A DNA stretch of 64,000 bases from Gerris lacustris (lineage: Eukaryota; Arthropoda; Insecta; Hemiptera; Gerridae), in assembly GCA_951217055.1 (NCBI GenBank), contig OX578279.1, forward strand, positions 30,530,173-30,594,172. The letters are read 5' to 3'. A program made the position numbers and the translations under genes. The notes beneath the pieces were generated by a model, which searched no databases, was not told where the DNA came from, and was given only the letters and a program-made list of their open reading frames with translations. Positions 61,301-64,000 of this stretch are shown piece by piece. How positions within the stretch are numbered: the stretch's first letter is position 1; each line of letters opens with the position of its first letter.

Positions 61301-64000
61301 AATTAGCTATAACCGCGGCACACCTATTACTTTATGCAGGGCCGCGCTATCCTGGGCTCCATGTCGATGACGGTCCCAAATCTCCAAACATTTTCCCACT
61401 TACCCCTTATTTTATTAATTACAATAGATATTTCATCAAATTAAATTATGAATCTGTATATTATTGAACTTTTTACTAATATTTAGTTGATATACAGATA
61501 ATATAATGTATACATACAGATGTATTTAAATGAACTGCAGTAATTTGTATTTTTTTTCTTTTTCTCTAAATTCTCTTCATCACTTTTGGAACTATAAGAA
61601 TTAGACATAAGAACCTAATATGTAGCATATTTTTATGTCAGGAGGTTCCTACTCACATCCTTGCACGTGACATATTTTATATTTTACCTAAGCGATAGCC
61701 TAGAATTAAACGTTTAATTTGAAGTATTGTTCTTTATTTTCAAAACCCGTGTTACCTCTTGAAGGGCTATATAATTGACAGAGGATGAAAAGTTTATCAA
61801 GGCCGTCATAACATCTAAAATACGTTAAAGTTACACCTAAGAACTTAAATGTATGTTCCAAAAAAAAAAATCCCCCCCCCCAAAGCCCCCCGACGATGAG
61901 CGCCCCGATAATATTAACATGTCGGCGCCAGTACACCATTCAGGTGCATTCCGGGTCCAGTACACCCCTGATATGCACATTAGAGACGAATGACACTCAC
62001 TAATAAATGGCACGCACTACTAGGCAGACTATTCTTAAAATATCTGACTGTTGTTAGTGCAACATCGTGTATATTAGGTACATTTTTAAAGTAATTAGGC
62101 TCAGACGTAGCCGGTTTATATGTATTTATTTTATTTACTAATACTAAGCCAATAACATGTTTTTCTACTTTAACATTAACCTGACATAAGAGCAATATTT
62201 TAATTGTAAGCAAAGGAAAGAGTTATTAGTGTTAACAATTTATCTATCTTACCTCAGTCAACACCTGTTTATTGCATTCTATTTTATCACTGCTATTAAC
62301 TAGTTTAATGCTGCATTGTTGTTTATTTTTAGTTACGATTAAAACGATTTTAAGTTAAAAGAACTAGGATACCAATATAGCTATTATTTCTGTGGACTAT
62401 CATTTATCATTGTCAGGATATTGGCTTCAATTTAGAAGTAGTTCAATATCTAGCCAATTTTTCTCTTTTTTGTAGTTACTCGTTACAAGTTGGCATGAGT
62501 TAACAGTTGGTGTTCTAGCCTTGACCTGATGTCTTAGCTTTTAGTTCAATTTTCTCTAGTGTAAATTACTTTGTATCTTCATTTATGTGATCCTTAAAGT
62601 GGAAATCATTCTATCTAATTTGAACTTCAATATTGTTTTGCTTTAAGAAGCAAAACAATATTAACTTGTTATTAAGTTAATTATTATATTAAGTCTTAAC
62701 TTGAGTATTACTCTTATTAAAAACAAATCTCACATTTATTATGCGTGATATGCTATGAGGCAATTATAAAAATGGAATTTTCATTCTAAAAAATTCTAAG
62801 AAAGGTACAAAATAACCCATATATAATATTACTTACTTATTATCCATATATTATATTTAGATAAATTGTCTTCTTTTGCATCGATTTACCTTTTCAAAAG
62901 AAATCTAATTATTGTTAATAATCCTCAAAGAGTAACATTGGGTATATTGCCACAAAAATTAAGCGTGATTGGTCATAGCGGACTACTTTTTAATTGAAAT
63001 TTAAAACTTTAACCAAAATGCACACTTTCAGTAAAGGGAATACATGTTCTCAACAGAAAAATGTACTTTTAGAAATATTTATATTATCATTGGTTGGTGC
63101 GTTGATTTTGTTCCCCTCATCTTGAAATTGAATGTGGTTGTATACTCTTCTATTTTGGATCATTGCGTAAATCAATAAAATAGGTGTGTAAGAAACGAAG
63201 AAACGAGTCTAGGTCTTATAAAAAATTGTTGAAGGGCTACTTTAAATTAAAAAGTGTGAAGCAATTCCTTCTTTGTCCATAAGAAACATACAAGAGAAAT
63301 GGATACTTCTTAGATTTTGTTTTTTAAAAAAAGGAGAAAAATATTTTTTAGGATTATCAGATGCGAAAAGGTTATATAATACCTTATAGGTATATAGTAT
63401 ATAATGCCTTATAGGTAAACAAGGTAAGGGAGGGAATAAGGCATGAGAGGATTTCTTTTAGATTTATTAAAAATTAATACTTAAATCTCGTTAAAAGGAT
63501 TCTTTCTTAGAAGGTATGTGTCAATAGGCGAAATAATTACTTTTAAAATAATAAGAAAGAGGTGGAAAAATAATTTTAGATAGACTTTATTTTCTAGTCT
63601 TTTTTTGGACGTGTGTAGTTTTTTAGGTCGATTGAAAGTAGAAGGTAAAAAAATAACGAAGTAGTAAATGCGACTCGGGATATAAATATAAGCTGCTAAG
63701 GAATCTAAGAATACTTTTTAAGTATATTAGACGCATGACGGCAAAGGAATATCTTCTCGGTAAATAAGAATCAAAGAGGTGGTAAACAATTACTTTTAGG
63801 AAAGTATGGAAAATAGAAAGTAGAAGGGAGAAATAACAAAGGAAATATTAGTCTAGGATTATAAATATAAGCCGCTAGGTAACCCAAGAATGCTTTACGA
63901 AGGAGCAGAGGAATCTCTTCTAGGTATATAAGAAACAAAGAGGTAAACATTAGTACATTTCGCGTCTAGTGCAGAAAGTTGCATTTTGCATGCGAGTGTG
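61301..64000. other. AT-rich DNA with a perfect hairpin at 62629-62662
   Basis: No supported gene. 62629-62662 is a perfect hairpin (AATATTGTTTTGCTT, loop TAAG, exact complement). From about 63340 onward, motif-level repetition is visible (GATATAAATATAAGC-like and TATAAATATAAGCCGCTAG-like at 63678 and 63859; AAAGAGGT repeated), suggesting a diverged tandem repeat of about 180 bp. Confidence 0.4.

Overview
The window is an AT-rich, intron-containing, transposon-dense eukaryotic sequence. It has GT-AG introns, AATAAA polyadenylation signals, tRNA-derived SINEs, Jockey-like LINE sequence, and MITEs of the hAT, piggyBac, mariner and PIF/Harbinger types. Together with a DEAF1 protein of about 520 residues this points to an insect. 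A hemipteran is my guess, not something the sequence proves.

One complete gene is convincing. On the plus strand at 8453-18664, eleven exons splice in frame into a 519-residue DEAF1 orthologue (SAND domain, basic nuclear-localisation stretch, helical region, MYND zinc finger). Its introns hold a piggyBac-type MITE (intron 2), a tRNA-SINE broken by a hAT-type MITE (intron 8) and a MITE with TAA target duplications (intron 10). A segment of intron 9 recurs in its 3' flank.

Other coding signals are partial. They are: a minus-strand ORF with C-linker and cyclic-nucleotide-binding domain (25513-26175); an unrecognised first coding exon (49673-49855, plus) with a possible downstream exon near 53.9 kb; and a weakly supported minus-strand exon (38102-38350). 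The only intact mobile-element protein is a Ty3/Gypsy-type integrase at 34969-36144. It is the sole ORF of a 1.5-kb LTR element with identical 138-bp LTRs and a perfect 5-bp target duplication.

Layout: 1-8 kb, repeats and AT-rich intergenic DNA; 8.4-19.4 kb, DEAF1; 20-25.2 kb, terminal-inverted-repeat (TIR) elements, a 5'-truncated Jockey-like LINE and a 2.5-kb TIR element with a nested insertion; 25.5-26.2 kb, CNBD ORF; 27.8-28.7 kb, TIR element; 29-34 kb, almost featureless AT-rich DNA; 34.7-36.3 kb, LTR element; 37-37.6 kb, a four-segment palindromic element; 39.5-47.5 kb, nested TIR elements; 48-54 kb, the unrecognised gene's exons in repeats; 54.6-57.3 kb, three more TIR elements, one nested; 57.3-64 kb, mostly featureless AT-rich DNA with one dispersed-repeat copy. 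The interest lies mainly in how the mobile elements are built and nested. I see no operon-like or multi-gene system.
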